A DNA stretch of 64,000 nt. Source: Pseudomonas viridiflava (GTDB taxonomy: Bacteria > Pseudomonadota > Gammaproteobacteria > Pseudomonadales > Pseudomonadaceae). A model generated the notes under the pieces. It saw only the letters and a program-made list of their open reading frames with translations, was not told where the DNA came from and ran no database searches. How positions within the stretch are numbered: the stretch's first letter is position 1; every line of letters starts with the position of its first letter. Position numbers and translations under genes: made by a program. The stretch is taken from assembly GCF_900589395.1 (NCBI RefSeq), contig NZ_UUIS01000025.1, positions 124,001 to 188,000 of the forward strand. The letters run 5' to 3'. This document shows, piece after piece, positions 46,534-57,844 of the stretch.

Positions 46534-47154
46534 TCAGTGATAGAGCGCAATCACCTGTGAAACCGGGATGACGCTGGCCCAGGCCGACACCAGTAACAGC
46601 AGAGCCATGGCGCGGTTGAAGCGTTGCTGGGCGCGAGGGTGGGTCAGCAGGCGGGCCGCGCCCTGGCCCACCAGCGCCCAGGCTGTCAGGCACGGCAGGG
46701 CGACCAGAAAGAAGATGGCGGCATGCAGGCCGTATTCGTGGGCGCGGGCGTCGGTGCCGGCGAATACGCTGATCACCGCCAAAGCCATGAGCCAGGTCTT
46801 GGGGTTGATCGCTTGCAGGCTGGCGCCGCTCCAGGCGCCGAGGGGCTGGCTGGCGGTGTCTGGCGTCAGGGACGCGGGTGCGCTGCGCCACAGTTGCCAG
46901 GCCAGGCGGCTGATCCAGGCCACGCCGGCCCAGGTCATGGCGGTCTGCAGTCCAGGCAGGCTTTGCAGGATTTCACCCAGGCCCAGGCCGACCAGCAGCA
47001 CGATCAGCGCGGCACCCGCGCAAGCGCCGAGGGTGATGCGCAAGGCGGCCAGCAGGCCGTGCAGGGCGCTGTGGCTGAGCACCAGGATATTGGTCGGGCC
47101 CGGGGTGATCGAGGCGACGAAGGCAAAGGCAATGAAGGGCAGGTACTGGGTCAT
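46534..47154 (-). CDS. LysE/RhtB family amino-acid exporter
   Basis: A 206-residue inner-membrane exporter with about six helices. The N-terminal signature FAFVASITPGPTNILVLSHSALHG contains the family's PGP motif. Typical substrates are homoserine, threonine or other amino acids; the sequence does not tell which. It lies downstream of and in the same direction as the AraC-type gene at 47200 (45 bases apart), which suggests a regulator-exporter pair, as is common for this family. Confidence 0.88.
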   Translation of the reverse strand: MTQYLPFIAFAFVASITPGPTNILVLSHSALHGLLAALRITLGACAGAALIVLLVGLGLGEILQSLPGLQTAMTWAGVAWISRLAWQLWRSAPASLTPDTASQPLGAWSGASLQAINPKTWLMALAVISVFAGTDARAHEYGLHAAIFFLVALPCLTAWALVGQGAARLLTHPRAQQRFNRAMALLLLVSAWASVIPVSQVIALYH

Positions 47155-47199
47155 CGGCAGGCTCCACTAAGGCAGGCTGCGATTGTCGCTGCCCAGGGC

Positions 47200-48063
47200 T
47201 CAGCGGTCTGGAAGGTTTGTGCAGTGGCTGCGGTAGCGGGCCGGGCTCAGGCCGTAGGCGCGGCGGAACCAGCGGCCCAGATGGCTCTGGTCGGCAAAGC
47301 CCAGGGCGGCGGCGACATCGGCCGGGGTCAGGCCCTGGCGCAGCAGCTTGCGCGCCAGGCTCAGGCGCAGTTGCACCAGGTACGCATGTGGTGCCAGGCC
47401 GTAGGCAGCCTTGAAGGCACGCGACAAACGAAAGCGGTCGACGCCGGTGGCGCCGGCCAGGTCGTCCAGGCCGATGTCCTGCTCGACATGCGCATGCAGG
47501 TATTCACGGGCCTTGATCGCCACGCTGGGCAGGCGCAGCGGCTCGGGGCCGGGCGCCCGCCAGTGCAGGGTGCGGCTCAGGGTTTCGAGCAGGTCGTCCA
47601 GCGCGGCGTGGCGCACAATGCGCAGGTCCTGATGATGCAGTGCGGAAAAGGCGCGGGCGATGTGCTGCACCAGGGCCGGCTCGCAGGCCAGCGTATGGCT
47701 GAAGCCGGGCAGGCAATGAGCCGGGGCGTCTTCGTACAGGGCGCGCATCTGGGCGTCGAGCCAGTGCGGTTGCAGGTACAGCATCGAATAGGTGAAACCG
47801 TCTGGCGCCGGGGCGTTACCGTCATGCACTTCGCCGGGCTCCAGCATGAAGGCCTGGCCCGGAAGGCTGTTGTGCAATTGTCGGCGGCAGTTGAACTGCT
47901 GCACGCCCTGTTCGGTGATGCCGATCAGATAGCTGTCGTGCCAGTGCGGGTCGTAGGCGTGGCCGGTGAAGTGCGCACGGATCGTCTCGATACCGGTCTC
48001 GGCGTCCAGTTTCAGGGTGATCCAGTGGTCTGTGGCCATGCGGGCTTGCCTGTCGATGAACAT
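47200..48063 (-). CDS. AraC family transcriptional regulator
   Basis: A 287-residue protein with an N-terminal AraC-type cupin domain (HWHDSYLIGITEQGVQQFNCR) and two C-terminal helix-turn-helix motifs (GLDDLAGATGVDRFRLSRAFKAAYG and TPADVAAALGFADQSHLGRWFRRAYG). An alternative start at 48039 gives MATDHWITLK. It probably regulates the adjacent LysE-type exporter. Confidence 0.88.
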   Translation of the reverse strand: MFIDRQARMATDHWITLKLDAETGIETIRAHFTGHAYDPHWHDSYLIGITEQGVQQFNCRRQLHNSLPGQAFMLEPGEVHDGNAPAPDGFTYSMLYLQPHWLDAQMRALYEDAPAHCLPGFSHTLACEPALVQHIARAFSALHHQDLRIVRHAALDDLLETLSRTLHWRAPGPEPLRLPSVAIKAREYLHAHVEQDIGLDDLAGATGVDRFRLSRAFKAAYGLAPHAYLVQLRLSLARKLLRQGLTPADVAAALGFADQSHLGRWFRRAYGLSPARYRSHCTNLPDR

Positions 48064-48143
48064 TGCGCGGGCGCGCCATCCGCCCGTTGTGCAGTATGAC
48101 CTGCGTACTCAGGAGCGAATCTAGAAGATTTGTGCAGCCTGGC

Positions 48144-49013
48144 TCATTCGACCCCCATGCGCCGCCGCGCCCGGTTGGCCGAGCCGTTGCGCACCGCCCA
48201 GCGCAGCACCGGGGCGACCCGGCGTACGCCGGCACGGACCAGCGTGCGTTTGGTCGGACCTTGTTCGATGGCCAGCATCTGGCTGGCCCAGTCGGGCAGC
48301 AGGTCGATGCCGGCCTGCATCATCAGCGCGCCGAACGGCTTGACCAGGCGGTTGGGCGCTGGCTCTTCGAGCAGCAGGCGGATCACTTCATGGCTGCGCT
48401 CGGTGCACACCAGTTCGCTGCGGATGGCCTGCAAATAGTCGGCAATAGCCTGCGCCGAATGCGGCACGTCACGCGCGCCCAGTTGTTCGGCCACGTATGC
48501 CGTCTCGGTGAAGTAGGCGTCCTGCTCGGCGGTTGACAGGTGCGGGTTGACGTAGCGCAGGTGCGCGGCCATGAAGCTGCTGACCTCGGCGACGTGCACC
48601 CAGGTCAGCAGGACCGGGTCGCTTGCAGCGTAAGGCCGCCCGTCGGGGGCGGTGCCGGTGACGTGCAGGTGGATGGTGCGCACCTTGTCGATCAGCCATT
48701 GCGCGTCGTGGGTCGAGCCAAAGGTGGTGCCGGAGATGAACTGCCCGGTACGCCGCAGGCGGCCGAGCATGTCCTGGCGAAAGCTGGAGTGATCCCAGAC
48801 CCCGGCCAAGGCCAGCGGGTGCAGGGTTTGCAGCATCAGGGCGCCGATGCCGCCGATCAGCATGCTGGTGAAATCGCTGTTGACCCGCCAGCACACCGAT
48901 TTCGGGCCGAACAGGCCGGGGTCGCCCTTCGGGTTTTCCAAGTCCAGTTGCCCCAGGGCCAGGCCGGTCAGGCTCAGGACCTGGGTTTCGATACGACGAC
49001 GAATGAATTCCAT
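48144..49013 (-). CDS. Oxygenase MpaB family protein (DUF2236)
   Basis: A 289-residue protein of the DUF2236/MpaB group, which includes heme-dependent latex-clearing-type oxygenases. Family elements are FGPKSVCWRVNSDFTSMLIGGIGALMLQTLHPLALAGVWDHS, with conserved histidines, and the TWVHVAEVSSFMAAHLRYV segment carrying a likely heme-ligand histidine. The substrate is unknown in pseudomonads. It is 80 bases upstream of the AraC gene and reads in the same direction, but a functional link is not shown. Confidence 0.84.
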   Translation of the reverse strand: MEFIRRRIETQVLSLTGLALGQLDLENPKGDPGLFGPKSVCWRVNSDFTSMLIGGIGALMLQTLHPLALAGVWDHSSFRQDMLGRLRRTGQFISGTTFGSTHDAQWLIDKVRTIHLHVTGTAPDGRPYAASDPVLLTWVHVAEVSSFMAAHLRYVNPHLSTAEQDAYFTETAYVAEQLGARDVPHSAQAIADYLQAIRSELVCTERSHEVIRLLLEEPAPNRLVKPFGALMMQAGIDLLPDWASQMLAIEQGPTKRTLVRAGVRRVAPVLRWAVRNGSANRARRRMGVE

Positions 49014-49137
49014 GGGCTCTTATCAGAATCGATACAGGCCTGGAGTATACCGTTGCAGGGGCGCGGGGGCGGCCATTGGTCTTTTCCTTAGGCGATCACC
49101 CGCCGCCAAGGCGGCACGCTGTCGCGCAGCACACATC

Positions 49138-49160
49138 GGCCCGGGAGCGCGCTCCTGCGG
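49138..49160. repeat. Isolated REP fragment
   Basis: GCCCGGGAGCGCGCTCCTGCGGG is a short palindrome of REP-arm type between the MpaB-like gene and copy H. Confidence 0.45.
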
Positions 49161-49195
49161 GGGTGTAAGCCGGCGGGGTTGAGGCATCGGCATTT

Positions 49196-49304
49196 GTGGG
49201 AGGCGGCTCTGCCGGCGATCGAGTGCGTAGCGCTCGTAAAATATGCGAAACGCTGAAATTTTACGACTGCTGACGCAGCCGGTCGCGGGCAAGCGCGCTC
49301 CTAC
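49196..49304. repeat. Chimeric REPIN-like repeat, copy H
   Basis: The left arm is GTGGGAGGCGGCTCTGCCGGCGATC, the arm of the second REP class. The interior (GAGTGCGTAGCGCTCG, AAACGCTGAAATTTTACGACTGCTG) and the right arm (GGTCGCGGGCAAGCGCGCTCCTAC) belong to the first class. It lies just 8 bases past the acs stop codon. Confidence 0.83.
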
Positions 49305-49311
49305 GGGGGTG

Positions 49312-51249
<1,938 letters not shown>

Positions 51250-51342
51250 GACGTTTTCCTTGTTCTTGAGGTGCCTACAAGAATAGGAGTCATGTCACTT
51301 GAGGAGGGTTCAACGACGCCTGGCCGGATGATACGGAGCCCA

Positions 51343-51467
51343 GTAGGAGCGCGCTTGCCGGAATGCCGGACCACCGCGACCGGCTGCGTTAGCAGTCGTA
51401 AATTTTCAGCGTTTCATAGATTTCTGCGAGCGCTTCGCACTCGGTCGCGGGCAGAGCGCGCTCCTAC
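51343..51467. repeat. REPIN-like repeat, copy I (insert in left arm)
   Basis: 125 bp between acs and pgi. The left arm is GTAGGAGCGCGCTTGCC plus the insert GGAATGCCGGACCACC; the right arm is an intact GGTCGCGGGCAGAGCGCGCTCCTAC. The interior is in reverse orientation (CCGGCTGCGTTAGCAGTCG first). A short third-class arm (GTAGGAGCGGTTCGCTTTAGCCGC) follows at 51481-51504, touching the pgi stop. Confidence 0.86.
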
Positions 51468-51495
51468 GGTGTTTACAGCGTAGGAGCGGTTCGCT

Positions 51496-53160
51496 TTAGC
51501 CGCGGTGACGGCCGCGGAAGTAGTTGATCAGGCCCTGGGTGGAGGCATCTTCGGCTGGCGCTTCATCGCCGCCGGTCAGGCGCTGGTAGACGCCCTTGCC
51601 CAGTTCCTTGCCCAGCTCGACGCCCCACTGGTCGAAGGCGTTGATGCCCCAGATCACGCTCTGCACGAACACCTTGTGCTCGTACATCGCGACCAGGGCG
51701 CCCAGGCGACGCGGGCTGATGCGTTCGACCACCAGCGTGTTGCTCGGACGGTTGCCCGGAATGACCTTGTGCGGTGCCAGTTTCTGCACCTGCTCTTCGG
51801 CCACGCCATTGGCGCGCAGCTCGGCTTCGGCTTCGCTGCGGGTCTTGCCCAGCATCAGCGCCTGGCTTTGCGACAGGCAGTTGGCGTACAGCCACTGGTG
51901 ATGGTCGGCCACCGGGTTGAAGCTGACGATCGGCACGATGAAGTCGGCCGGGATCAACTGGCTGCCTTGATGCAGCAGCTGGTGGTAGGCGTGCTGGCCG
52001 TTGCAGCCGACGCCGCCCCAGATCACCGGCCCGGTGTCAGTGGCGACCGGTGTGCCGTCCTGGCGCACGCTCTTGCCGTTGGATTCCATGTCCAGCTGTT
52101 GCAAGTGCTTGGTGATGTTGCGCAGGTAGTGGTCGTACGGCAGGATCGCGTGGCTTTGCGCGCCCCAGAAGTTGCCGTACCACACGCCCAGCAGGCCCAG
52201 CAGCACCGGCATGTTCTGTTCGAACGGTGCGTTGAGGAAGTGCTGGTCCATGGTGTAGGCACCCGACAGCAGTTCCTTGAAGTTGGACATGCCGATGGCC
52301 AGGGCGATAGGCAGGCCGATGGCCGACCACAGCGAGTAGCGACCGCCGACCCAGTCCCACATCGGGAAGATGTTTTCTTCGCGGATGCCGAATGCCACGG
52401 CGGCGGCGTTGTTGCTCGACACGGCGATGAAGTGGCGATGCAGCTCGGCTTCCGAGCCACCTTGGGCCAGGTACCAGGCGCGGGCAGCCTGGGCGTTCTT
52501 CAGGGTTTCCAGGGTGTTGAAGGACTTCGACGACACGATGAACAGCGTTGTTTCGGCACGGATGCTCTGCGACAGCTCGTGGAATTCGCTGCCGTCGATA
52601 TTGGCCAGGTAATGACAGCGCACGCCCTTGTGGGTGTAGGCCAGCAGCGCTTCGGAGACCAGCTCGGGGCCCAGAAACGAGCCGCCGATGCCGATATTGA
52701 CCACGTCGGTGATCGGCTTTTCTGTGTAGCCGCGCCACAGGCCGTCATGGATGCGCCCGACCAGCTCGGTCATCTGGCTTAGCACCTTGTGCACGTCGGG
52801 CATGATGTTGGTGCCGTTGACCAGCAACTTGTCGCCCACCGGACGGCGCAGGGCGGTGTGCAGGGCAGGGCGGCCTTCGGAGGAGTTGACCAGCTCGCCT
52901 TCAAACTGCGCCTTGATGGCGTCCTTCAGGCCCACATCGTTGGCCAGGGTTACCAGCAGGTCGCGGGTTTCGCTGGTGATCAGGTTCTTGGAGTAATCGA
53001 GAAACAGGCCGCAGCTGCTGAGGGTGAACTGGCTGAAGCGCTGCGGATCGGCTGCAAACGCCTCGCGCATGCTGAAGTCTTGCATGGCCTGGCGGTGTTG
53101 GCTCAACGCCTGCCAGGCAGGCAGAGCGGTCACATCAGAAGGGGTGCGGTAGTACGCCAT
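51496..53160 (-). CDS. pgi: Glucose-6-phosphate isomerase
   Basis: Interconverts glucose-6-phosphate and fructose-6-phosphate. The 554-residue protein has the signatures [14 protein letters not shown] and [20 protein letters not shown], plus [16 protein letters not shown] at the C-terminus. The catalytic glutamate and histidine regions ([15 protein letters not shown]) are present. The start [16 protein letters not shown] is typical. It lies downstream of panC with a 250-base gap that holds no gene. Confidence 0.96.
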   Translation of the reverse strand: MAYYRTPSDVTALPAWQALSQHRQAMQDFSMREAFAADPQRFSQFTLSSCGLFLDYSKNLITSETRDLLVTLANDVGLKDAIKAQFEGELVNSSEGRPALHTALRRPVGDKLLVNGTNIMPDVHKVLSQMTELVGRIHDGLWRGYTEKPITDVVNIGIGGSFLGPELVSEALLAYTHKGVRCHYLANIDGSEFHELSQSIRAETTLFIVSSKSFNTLETLKNAQAARAWYLAQGGSEAELHRHFIAVSSNNAAAVAFGIREENIFPMWDWVGGRYSLWSAIGLPIALAIGMSNFKELLSGAYTMDQHFLNAPFEQNMPVLLGLLGVWYGNFWGAQSHAILPYDHYLRNITKHLQQLDMESNGKSVRQDGTPVATDTGPVIWGGVGCNGQHAYHQLLHQGSQLIPADFIVPIVSFNPVADHHQWLYANCLSQSQALMLGKTRSEAEAELRANGVAEEQVQKLAPHKVIPGNRPSNTLVVERISPRRLGALVAMYEHKVFVQSVIWGINAFDQWGVELGKELGKGVYQRLTGGDEAPAEDASTQGLINYFRGRHRG

Positions 53161-53410
53161 TGCTGGGGGTTCCTTTAACTTGAACGGCCTGTGGACATTT
53201 CAAAGCCGCGTCATGCGCGGCAGGTTCTGGGCTCGACGTTGCAGTGCACATCGATGTCCGGGCTTGTCACTCCATGGTCCGCCGGTGTATGCCGACGGTT
53301 TGCATGTCTGCGTCCGGGTCGCGCAGGACCCGTGACGCGGACAGGGCAGTCTGTCTCGGTAAGGCAGTGCGAACAGGGTGTTGGTTCAGTTCCAGGCCCG
53401 CAATTTGGTT

Positions 53411-54265
53411 TCAATGAGCGGTGTTCAGGTGCAGGTTGTCGATCAACCGGGTCTTGCCCAGGTACGCCGCCGCAATGACCACCAGGTCGCGGTCATCCGG
53501 CGTGGCCGGACGCAGGCTGGTCGCCTCGCGCACTTCCAGATAATCGACGCGAAAGCCTGAGCTTTCAAGTGCCTGTCTGCCTTCATCGAGCAGTTGGGCG
53601 AAACCGGTAGTGCCACCGTGCAGTTGCTCGCCGATCCGGGTAATGACCTGATACAGCACCGGCGCCACGGCGCGCTGTTCATCGCTCAGGTAACCGTTGC
53701 GCGACGACAGGGCCAGGCCGTCGGCTGCGCGCACGGTGGGCTCGCCGACAATGTGAATGGGCATGTTCAGGTCGCGCACCAGGGCGCGGATCACGGCCAG
53801 TTGCTGGAAGTCCTTTTCACCGAACACCGCCACGTCGGGCTGAACCATGTTGAACAGCTTGCTCACCACCGTGGCCACCCCTTCGAAATGCCCCGGTCGG
53901 CTGGCGCCGCACAGGCCCTGGGACAGGTGCGGGACGCTGACGCGGGTCTGGTTGTCCATGCCGTTGGGGTACATGTCGGCCACGCCCGGCGTGAACAGCA
54001 GGTGGCAGCCGGCCAACTGGAGCTTTTCCTGGTCGGCGGTCAGGGTGCGCGGGTAGGTCGCCAGGTCTTCATTGGCGCCGAATTGCAGCGGGTTGACGAA
54101 GATACTCGCCACGACGAAATCGGCCTGTTCGCCGGCGCGGCTGACCAGCGTGGTGTGGCCGCTGTGCAGGTTGCCCATGGTCGGCACCAGCGCGATGCGC
54201 TTGCCAGCCTGGCGGGCCTGGGCGACGGCGGCGCGCAGGTCCTGGACGCTGTGGACTGTGTTCAT
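53411..54265 (-). CDS. panC: Pantothenate synthetase
   Basis: Joins pantoate and beta-alanine with ATP to give pantothenate. The 284-residue protein has the nucleotide-binding motif [28 protein letters not shown] and LSSRNGYLS, all as in bacterial PanC. The ATG overlaps the panB stop by 4 bases. No panD follows in the 250 bases before pgi; in P. aeruginosa, as I recall, panD lies there. Confidence 0.96.
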   Translation of the reverse strand: MNTVHSVQDLRAAVAQARQAGKRIALVPTMGNLHSGHTTLVSRAGEQADFVVASIFVNPLQFGANEDLATYPRTLTADQEKLQLAGCHLLFTPGVADMYPNGMDNQTRVSVPHLSQGLCGASRPGHFEGVATVVSKLFNMVQPDVAVFGEKDFQQLAVIRALVRDLNMPIHIVGEPTVRAADGLALSSRNGYLSDEQRAVAPVLYQVITRIGEQLHGGTTGFAQLLDEGRQALESSGFRVDYLEVREATSLRPATPDDRDLVVIAAAYLGKTRLIDNLHLNTAH

Positions 54266-55062
54266 GCCGAGAATCCGTGTTCAGGGGCTGGAAAGCGGGT
54301 GTCCTTGACGGCGCTGACATACGCCCGGATAGCCGACTGGATGTCTGGCTGGCCGATCATGAAATTCCTGACGAACTTGGGCACCCGGCCGCTGATCGAC
54401 AGGCCGAGCATGTCGTGCAACACCAGCACCTGGCCGTCGGTGGCGCTGCCGGCGCCGATCCCGATGACCGGGACTTTCACGGCATGGGTGATTTCTTCGG
54501 CCAGTTCGGCCGGCACGCACTCAAGCAGGATCATCGCGGCGCCGGCCTGTTCCAGAGTGATGGCATCGGCGCGCATCTGCCGGGCCTGGGCTTCGAGCCG
54601 GCCCTGGACCTTGTAGCCGCCCATGACATTGACGGTCTGCGGGGTCAGGCCCATGTGGGCGCACACCGGAATGCCGCGGTCGGTGAGGTGACGAATGGAG
54701 TCGGCCAGCCAGGCGGCGCCCTCGACCTTGACCATGTGCGCACCGGCTTGCATCAGCGTCGCGCTGTTGAGCAGGGTGTGCTCGACAGTGGCGTTGGCCA
54801 TGAACGGCAGGTCGGCGACGATCAGGGCGCCCTGGTTACCACGTCTGACGCACGCCACGTGGTAGGCCATGTCGGCGGTGCTGACCGGCAGGGTGCTGTC
54901 GTGCCCTTGCAGGACCATGCCCAGCGAGTCGCCGACCAGCAGCACCTCGACACCCGCCTCGCTGGCGGTGTGGGCGAAGGTTGCGTCATAGCAGGTCAGC
55001 ATGGTGATCTTTTCACCCTTGAGCTTGAGAGCCTGCAGCGACGTAACGGTTGTAATCGGCAT
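54262..55062 (-). CDS. panB: 3-methyl-2-oxobutanoate hydroxymethyltransferase
   Basis: First committed step of pantothenate synthesis. The 266-residue TIM-barrel protein has [32 protein letters not shown] at 22-53, including the metal-binding aspartates, and the conserved [20 protein letters not shown]. Its stop overlaps panC. The upstream region contains an 18-bp stem-loop (55091-55133). Confidence 0.96.
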   Translation of the reverse strand: MPITTVTSLQALKLKGEKITMLTCYDATFAHTASEAGVEVLLVGDSLGMVLQGHDSTLPVSTADMAYHVACVRRGNQGALIVADLPFMANATVEHTLLNSATLMQAGAHMVKVEGAAWLADSIRHLTDRGIPVCAHMGLTPQTVNVMGGYKVQGRLEAQARQMRADAITLEQAGAAMILLECVPAELAEEITHAVKVPVIGIGAGSATDGQVLVLHDMLGLSISGRVPKFVRNFMIGQPDIQSAIRAYVSAVKDTRFPAPEHGFSA

Positions 55063-55090
55063 GTAATTTCTCCATCACCAGGCGCCATAA

Positions 55091-55133
55091 AAGGGCATCT
55101 CTAAAAACTACCCGCGTTTTTAGAGGTGCTCTT
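55091..55133. repeat. 18-bp stem hairpin in the panB leader
   Basis: AAGGGCATCTCTAAAAAC, a TACCCGC loop, then GTTTTTAGAGGTGCTCTT. The two halves pair over 18 positions with two G-U pairs. It starts 29 bases before the panB ATG on the minus strand, so it would be in the panB 5' leader or end a folK transcript. No T run follows on the minus strand. Confidence 0.75.
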
Positions 55134-55314
55134 TAGCAAGCAGCGCCTGAAAGCAGGCACACCGTCGTGGCGCGGTGTTTCGCAATGGCCTGTTTCGCGC
55201 CTATGCACCAACGGGGTTGGCAGCGGGAGGCCTATATTCGTGAGGGAGGGGCATGAAGTCAATTGCGGCTGTTACCCGGGCACACGGGCCAGGGTAACGG
55301 GTGACACGCCGTGG

Positions 55315-55803
55315 TTACACGATTGCGTCAAGACGCTCCAGTCCGGTAAACGGGCACTCGGCCAGCAACTGGCTCAGGGCGCGTCCGTCAGGCAACTGCA
55401 GGCCTGGGGCCAGTTCGGCCAGCGGGTAGAGCACGAAGGCGCGGGCGTGCATGTGATAGTGCGGCACCTGCAGGCGCGGCACGTCGATCAGGTGCTCGCC
55501 AAACAGCAGGATATCGAGGTCCAGGGTGCGCGGCCCCCAGCGTTCCAGGCGCTCGCGACCCTGATCCAGCTCGATGGCTTGCAGTGCGTCGAGCAGCGCC
55601 AGTGGCGCCAGGTCGGTGTCCAGCGCGGCCACCGCGTTGGTGTAGCGCGGCTGGCCGGGCAGCATCGAGTCGCTCACGTAGAACGACGAGGTGCCCGCCA
55701 GCAGGCTGCCAGGCAAGCGCTGCAGTGCCTCAAGGGCGTGACGCAATTGCGCGGCCGGTTCGGCGAGGTTGCTGCCCAGGCCGATGTAGGCGCGTTCACT
55801 CAT
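55315..55803 (-). CDS. folK: 2-amino-4-hydroxy-6-hydroxymethyldihydropteridine pyrophosphokinase
   Basis: Transfers pyrophosphate from ATP to the pterin in folate synthesis. The 162-residue protein has YIGLGSNLAEP at the start and the HPPK signature RWGPRTLDLDILLFG. The ATG at 55803 overlaps the end of pcnB by 8 bases, so both are coupled; an upstream in-frame ATG lies inside pcnB. panB begins about 250 bases further downstream. Confidence 0.95.
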   Translation of the reverse strand: MSERAYIGLGSNLAEPAAQLRHALEALQRLPGSLLAGTSSFYVSDSMLPGQPRYTNAVAALDTDLAPLALLDALQAIELDQGRERLERWGPRTLDLDILLFGEHLIDVPRLQVPHYHMHARAFVLYPLAELAPGLQLPDGRALSQLLAECPFTGLERLDAIV

Positions 55804-57196
55804 CGAACACGCCGGCGCCCTCGCCACCGCTCTTGCGCTTGGAGTTGCTGCGCCGGCGCTTGCGTGGGCCGGTGCCGGCTTCCTCCTTGGTGCCCAGGTC
55901 ACGAATCATGTCGCGGCGCTGGCTGTCGTTGCAATCCTGGTAACGGGTCCACCAGTCGCCCAGGCCGTCGGTCTGCTCGCCGGCGCTTTCACGCAGCAGC
56001 AGGAAGTCGTAGGCGGCGCGAAAGCGCGGGTGGTCCAGCAGCAGGTCGGCGCGTTTGCCGGCGCGGCGCGGCAGGCGCTCCTGCATGTCCCAGATCTCGC
56101 GGATCGGCAAGGTGAAACGTTTGGGGATCGCAATGCTGCGGCATTGCTCGACGATCAGGTCGTGCGAGGCCTCGTTCATGGCCGCCAGCGGCGGTGCACC
56201 ACGCTCCTGCAGGCGCAGGACCTTGGCGGGCAAGGCCGGCCACAGCAGCGCGGCAAACATGAAGGCCGGGGTCACCGGCTTTTCCTGGCGCACGCGCAGG
56301 TCAGTATTGGCCAGCGCCTGGCTGATCAGCGTATGGGTGTAGGTCGGGTTGTATTCCAGCGCCTTGGCGGTGGCCGGGAACAGCGAGTCGAACAGTTCGA
56401 GGTCGACCAGCATTTCGAAGGTGATCTCACCGTGCCCGGACAGGAACAGCTTGAGGGTTTCTTCGAACAGGCGGGCTGCCGGAATATCACGCAGCATCGG
56501 TGCCAGCGGGCGAATCGGCAGGGTGGTGTGTTTCTCGATGCCGAAATTGAGCTTGGCCGCAAAGCGCACCGCACGCAGCATGCGCACCGGGTCTTCCTTG
56601 TAGCGTTGCTGCGGATCGCCGATCAGGCGGATCAGCCGGTTGCGGATGTCGTGCACGCCATTGGCGTAATCGAGGATGCGCTCGGTGACCGGATCGTAAT
56701 ACAGCGCGTTGATCGTGAAGTCGCGGCGCTGCGCGTCATCTTCCAGCGTGCCGTAGACGTTGTCGCGCAGAATCCGCCCGCTGGAGTTGCGCGAAGACTG
56801 GTTGGTGTCTTCTTCGTCATCTTCGTGCGGGTGGTTGGCGCGAAAGGTCGCCACTTCAATGATTTCACGGCCGAAATGGATGTGAACCAGCTTGAAGCGC
56901 CGGCCGATGATGCGCGCGTTGCGAAACTCGGCACGGATCTGCTCGGGCGTGGCACTGGTGGCGACGTCGAAATCCTTGGGATTGATCTGCAGCAGCAGGT
57001 CGCGTACACAGCCGCCGACCAGATAGGCCTGGTAGCCCGCGGTTTGCAGGCGCTCGACGATGTTGACCGCATGACGGCTGAACTGGGCACGTTGCAGCGA
57101 GTGCTGGTTACTGTTGAGCACGATCGGCGTGGAACGTATGTGTTGCTGCGGCGTGCGCAGCGGGGAACGGAATGACTGGAACAGCTTCTTCAGCAT
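55796..57196 (-). CDS. pcnB: Poly(A) polymerase I
   Basis: Adds 3' adenylate tails that mark RNAs for decay. The 466-residue class II nucleotidyltransferase has the catalytic motif LVGGCVRDLLL...DFDVATSATPEQ, the RRDFTINALYYD motif and RMLRAVRFAAKL. The C-terminus is very basic (RKRRRSNSKRKSGG), as is typical of PcnB for RNA binding. The ATG at 57196 gives MLKKLFQSF; a GTG 9 bases upstream is possible. A -10-like TAGAAT lies at 57258-57263 on the minus strand; its -35 region is poor. It directly follows CrcZ. Confidence 0.95.
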   Translation of the reverse strand: MLKKLFQSFRSPLRTPQQHIRSTPIVLNSNQHSLQRAQFSRHAVNIVERLQTAGYQAYLVGGCVRDLLLQINPKDFDVATSATPEQIRAEFRNARIIGRRFKLVHIHFGREIIEVATFRANHPHEDDEEDTNQSSRNSSGRILRDNVYGTLEDDAQRRDFTINALYYDPVTERILDYANGVHDIRNRLIRLIGDPQQRYKEDPVRMLRAVRFAAKLNFGIEKHTTLPIRPLAPMLRDIPAARLFEETLKLFLSGHGEITFEMLVDLELFDSLFPATAKALEYNPTYTHTLISQALANTDLRVRQEKPVTPAFMFAALLWPALPAKVLRLQERGAPPLAAMNEASHDLIVEQCRSIAIPKRFTLPIREIWDMQERLPRRAGKRADLLLDHPRFRAAYDFLLLRESAGEQTDGLGDWWTRYQDCNDSQRRDMIRDLGTKEEAGTGPRKRRRSNSKRKSGGEGAGVFDE

Positions 57197-57329
57197 GGGA
57201 TGCACTGTTTGAAGGAATATTCGGCCAAAACAGGGAGTGACCGCATGATGGGCGGGGATTCTAGCATTTGATCGTGCAATGGTGTAGGAAGCGTCGTCGC
57301 GAGGGAGATCTGGAGGGATATTTTCGAGA

Positions 57330-57721
57330 AGGGAAGGCTCGCTTCCGGACTCCAGAAGCTACCAGGGGAGCCGAAGCTCCCCCAAAGTGCGTGCTCTTTA
57401 TTTTTATTATGAGTGCGGGCTCTTGTTCTTGTTGGGTGCCCATTCACAGACGTTCTGCCTGTGAAACCTCTCAAATCGAGAGTAAAGAGCAAACGGATTG
57501 CTTTGGCCGCTGTAGTGCAATGATCAATCGATCCAACCAGTTCAGGCGCTACCTTGGGGTAGTTTTTGTTGTTCTCGGCCTGGTTGCGGGGCAAGCCCCA
57601 AATACAACACCTCTCCAAAAGAATCAGTTAGCTGCGCCTCCGCCATGTTGTTCTTGTTATGCGTGAGTCGTTTCGTCTTGTTTTTATTGTGTGGGTGCAT
57701 CGGGTTTTTATTTTTCTTGTA
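57330..57721 (-). ncRNA. crcZ: CrcZ small regulatory RNA (3' end approximate)
   Basis: A Pseudomonas RNA that sequesters the Hfq/Crc translational repressor and so lifts carbon catabolite repression. It is identified by position (between cbrB and pcnB, minus strand), by the perfect sigma54 promoter just upstream, and by A-rich decoy motifs of AAYAAYAA type in the transcript. Clusters visible on the minus strand are ACAAGAAAAATAAAAA, ACAATAAAAACAAG, ATAACAAGAACAAC, GAACAACAAAAAC, ACAAGAACAAG and ATAATAAAAATAAAG, about six. A stem GGGGAG-CTTCGG-CTCCCC lies near 57365-57382 toward the 3' end; a clear T-run terminator was not seen, so the end is uncertain. Short open frames across it on both strands are not genes. 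Confidence 0.82.
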
Positions 57722-57731
57722 CTAAGCATAT

Positions 57732-57747
57732 AGCAGGAGCTGTGCCA
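57732..57747 (-). promoter_or_regulatory. Sigma54 promoter of crcZ
   Basis: The minus strand reads TGGCACAGCTCCTGCT: the -24 box TGGCAC is perfect, spacing is 5 and the -12 box CTGCT fits. Predicted start near 57721. CbrB is the expected activator. Confidence 0.9.
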
Positions 57748-57808
57748 ACTTTTGCAAACCCCTGTAAATACGGGGTTTGGTCCGCCCTGGTCCAGGGGTT
57801 GGACGCAA

Positions 57809-57844
57809 AAAAGCCGGGGTTACGTTACCGTAAGCCCCGGCTTT
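57809..57844 (-). terminator. Bidirectional terminator after cbrB
   Basis: AAAAGCCGGGG...CCCCGGCTTTT has a long stem with A and T runs on both sides. It ends the cbrA-cbrB transcript 68 bases after the stop. The loop and upper stem contain GTTAC and GTAA elements that may double as CbrB half-sites. Confidence 0.9.

Noticed and set aside
57274..57279. TTGCAC as the -35 box for pcnB
   Set aside because: It is only 10 bases from the TAGAAT box, too close for a sigma70 promoter.
57190..57666. Open frames of 130-140 codons on both strands between pcnB and cbrB
   Set aside because: The region is explained by CrcZ, with a sigma54 promoter and A-rich decoy motifs; neither frame has a ribosome-binding site or known domain.
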